NCBI GenBank assembly: GCA_023091735.1
Contig: JALKBU010000711.1
Coordinates: 1 to 27,073 of the forward strand
Reading direction: 5' to 3'
Length of the DNA stretch: 27,073 nucleotides
From: Trichomonas tenax
Taxonomy: Eukaryota > Parabasalia > Trichomonadida > Trichomonadidae
Both the position numbers and the translations under genes were made by a program. Below, piece by piece: positions 26,510-27,073 of this stretch. The number at the start of each line of letters is the position of its first letter. The stretch's first letter is position 1. The notes under the pieces were generated by a model. The model did not search any database. It was not told the origin of the DNA and saw only the letters and a program-made list of their open reading frames with translations.

Positions 26510-26558
26510 TAGATGTTCGCATTCCTCGAGTCTTCGCCTCGAGCTCTGCGAACATCTA
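26510..26558 (-). ncRNA. Cassette hairpin 2 (structured RNA candidate, 5' of gene copy 1)
   Basis: Same fold as hairpin 1, with identical length and loop positions. The outer stem core is the same GATGTTCGCA / TGCGAACATC, extended by A-T and T-A pairs. The internal loop is GAG/GAA, the inner stem CTCGAG / CTCGAG and the loop GCGAAGA. It ends 20 nt before the ATG of gene copy 1, so it would lie in the 5' UTR or just upstream of it. The inner stem differs from hairpin 1 at four pairs yet still pairs. Confidence 0.65.
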
Positions 26559-26729
26559 TTTAAATATATTTACGGCAGAGTTAGTTTTACAAGTTAGGTC
26601 CCCCCTATATAGAAAATAAAATTTTGAATTACTTACAAAACTAACGTTAATTTTATTTTGGAATTCCTGACTTTATAAAATGTATTCAGTTTTGAAAATA
26701 ATTTATGACTAACTAACTAAGAAAAGATA

Positions 26730-26759
26730 GCGAAGGGCTTCGCCCACGCCCTAAAGGGC
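26730..26759. repeat. GC-rich double hairpin, first copy
   Basis: GGGC-TTC-GCCC (26735-26745) is followed two bases later by GCCC-TAAA-GGGC (26748-26759). An alternative GCGAA/TTCGC stem overlaps the first. It stands out sharply against the AT-rich spacer and is missing at the matching place in unit 1 (25931-25940). Confidence 0.8.
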
Positions 26760-26871
26760 AAGGATTTATGAAGTCAGAAATTTGAAAAATAATTTTAGTG
26801 GAAAATGAGAGAAATTTATTTAGAAATTAGAAAAAATAATTTATGACTAACTAACTAACTAAGAAAAGATA

Positions 26872-26901
26872 GCGAAGGGCTTCGCCCACGCCCTAAAGGG
26901 C
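26872..26901. repeat. GC-rich double hairpin, second copy
   Basis: Identical to the element at 26730-26759: GGGC-TTC-GCCC at 26877-26887 and GCCC-TAAA-GGGC at 26890-26901. Confidence 0.8.
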
Positions 26902-26967
26902 AAGGATTTATGAAGTCAGAAATTTGAAAAATAATTTTAGTGGAAAATGAGAGAAATTTATTTAGTT

Positions 26968-27073
26968 TTAATAAACCCTATACCACGTGTAAACAGTAAT
27001 GTATGGAGGCATGTAATCAGTACCTGAACCAGTGTCGGCAGTGTTTCCGTAAACTGAATGAATGTGGCTTCCT
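26968..27073 (-). CDS. Tail-fibre/baseplate Gp10-C-like protein, copy 2 (3' part only)
   Basis: This is the last 34 codons plus stop; the rest lies beyond the window. It matches copy 1 over 106 nt except for two adjacent bases in one codon, which change Asn130 of copy 1 to Ser immediately before the third HxH motif. The closing PPYITVYTWYR is retained. TAA runs into TAAAA. Copy 2 is upstream of copy 1 on the transcribed strand, separated by about 480 bp of spacer holding hairpin 2. Confidence 0.88.
   Translation of the reverse strand, partial: GSHIHSVYGNTADTGSGTDYMPPYITVYTWYRVY

Larger units (their letters stand above)
26695..26967. repeat. Two tandem copies of a ~138-bp spacer subrepeat
   Basis: AATAATTTATGAC through GAGAAATTTATTTAG occurs at about 26697-26824 and again at about 26835-26965. 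The copies are near-identical apart from an extra CTAA in the second. Unit 1 has a single diverged copy at about 25884-26000. The unit therefore duplicates locally. Confidence 0.9.
25689..27073 (-). repeat. Tandem array of tail-fibre gene cassettes (open at the right end)
   Basis: The first unit runs from 25689 to 26499 (811 bp) and the second starts at 26500 and runs off the window. Each begins, read on the + strand, with AGTTAGTAAT, then the 49-nt hairpin, a C-run block (GGTCCCCCC...ATATAGAAAATAAA), a CTAA microsatellite and an AAATTTGAAAAATAATTTTAG block. It then enters the 3' end of a minus-strand tail-fibre-like gene. Homology to the second unit stops sharply at 25689, which marks the array's left border. 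The spacers of the two units have diverged by indels and substitutions, while the visible gene ends are almost identical. Confidence 0.9.

Noticed and set aside
25689..27073. CRISPR array or integron with attC sites
   Set aside because: The repeats are about 0.8 kb gene-carrying units in a eukaryote, with no short regular spacers, no cas or integrase gene in view and no attC R-boxes.
25689..27073. Complete Maverick/Polinton element
   Set aside because: No DNA polymerase B, integrase, ATPase or capsid gene is present in the window; only the tail-fibre genes repeat. A link outside the window remains possible.

Overview
The window looks like nuclear DNA from a parabasalid protist (a trichomonad such as Tritrichomonas or Trichomonas). 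Genes are compact, apparently intronless and AT-rich. Several starts lie 9-12 nt downstream of a trichomonad-type initiator (TCA+1YWYTN), and many stop codons run straight into the UAAA polyadenylation tetranucleotide. The proteins also fit: an R2R3 Myb, a coiled-coil/ankyrin protein, a bacterial-type OYE flavoenzyme, an FHA-RING protein and a NOT1 scaffold. The genus is inferred, not proven.

Layout. 1-3.2 kb: coiled-coil/ankyrin protein (+) and a short RRM-RGG RNA-binding protein (-). 3.5-5.8 kb: a decayed Tc1/mariner-like transposon bounded by TATAGTGGTC/GACCACTATA inverted ends, with a 46-nt near-perfect hairpin near its right end. 6.0-9.6 kb: a possible proteasome-assembly-chaperone-like protein (+), an FHA-RING ubiquitin-ligase candidate (-) and an unrecognised 569-aa protein (-). 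9.6-12.7 kb: noncoding DNA with a GGAAT repeat cluster and a tRNA-like relic, plus an R2R3 Myb gene (-). 12.7-22.9 kb: an unrecognised 678-aa protein (+), a short OYE-family oxidoreductase (+), the 1674-aa CCR4-NOT scaffold NOT1 (+) and a single-pass membrane protein (-). 23.0-25.7 kb: AT-rich, nearly gene-less DNA with perfect palindromes and one tiny possible chromodomain relic.

25.7-27.07 kb is the unusual part. It is a tandem array of cassettes that runs off the end of the window. Each cassette carries a minus-strand gene for a phage tail-fibre/baseplate Gp10-C-like protein with three HxH motifs. A 49-nt hairpin lies between cassettes. The two hairpins have the same architecture (12-bp outer stem, 3x3 purine internal loop, 6-bp inner stem, 7-nt loop), but their inner stems differ in sequence while keeping pairing. 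One pair is G.U only on the gene-sense strand, so a structured sense RNA is favoured. Further variable parts of the spacer are GC-rich double hairpins, CTAA microsatellites and a C-run block. I regard this hairpin-separated tail-fibre cassette array as the best candidate for an undescribed system.

The chromosomal genes look like independently transcribed housekeeping or regulatory genes. Only the terminal array shows an organised multi-part arrangement.
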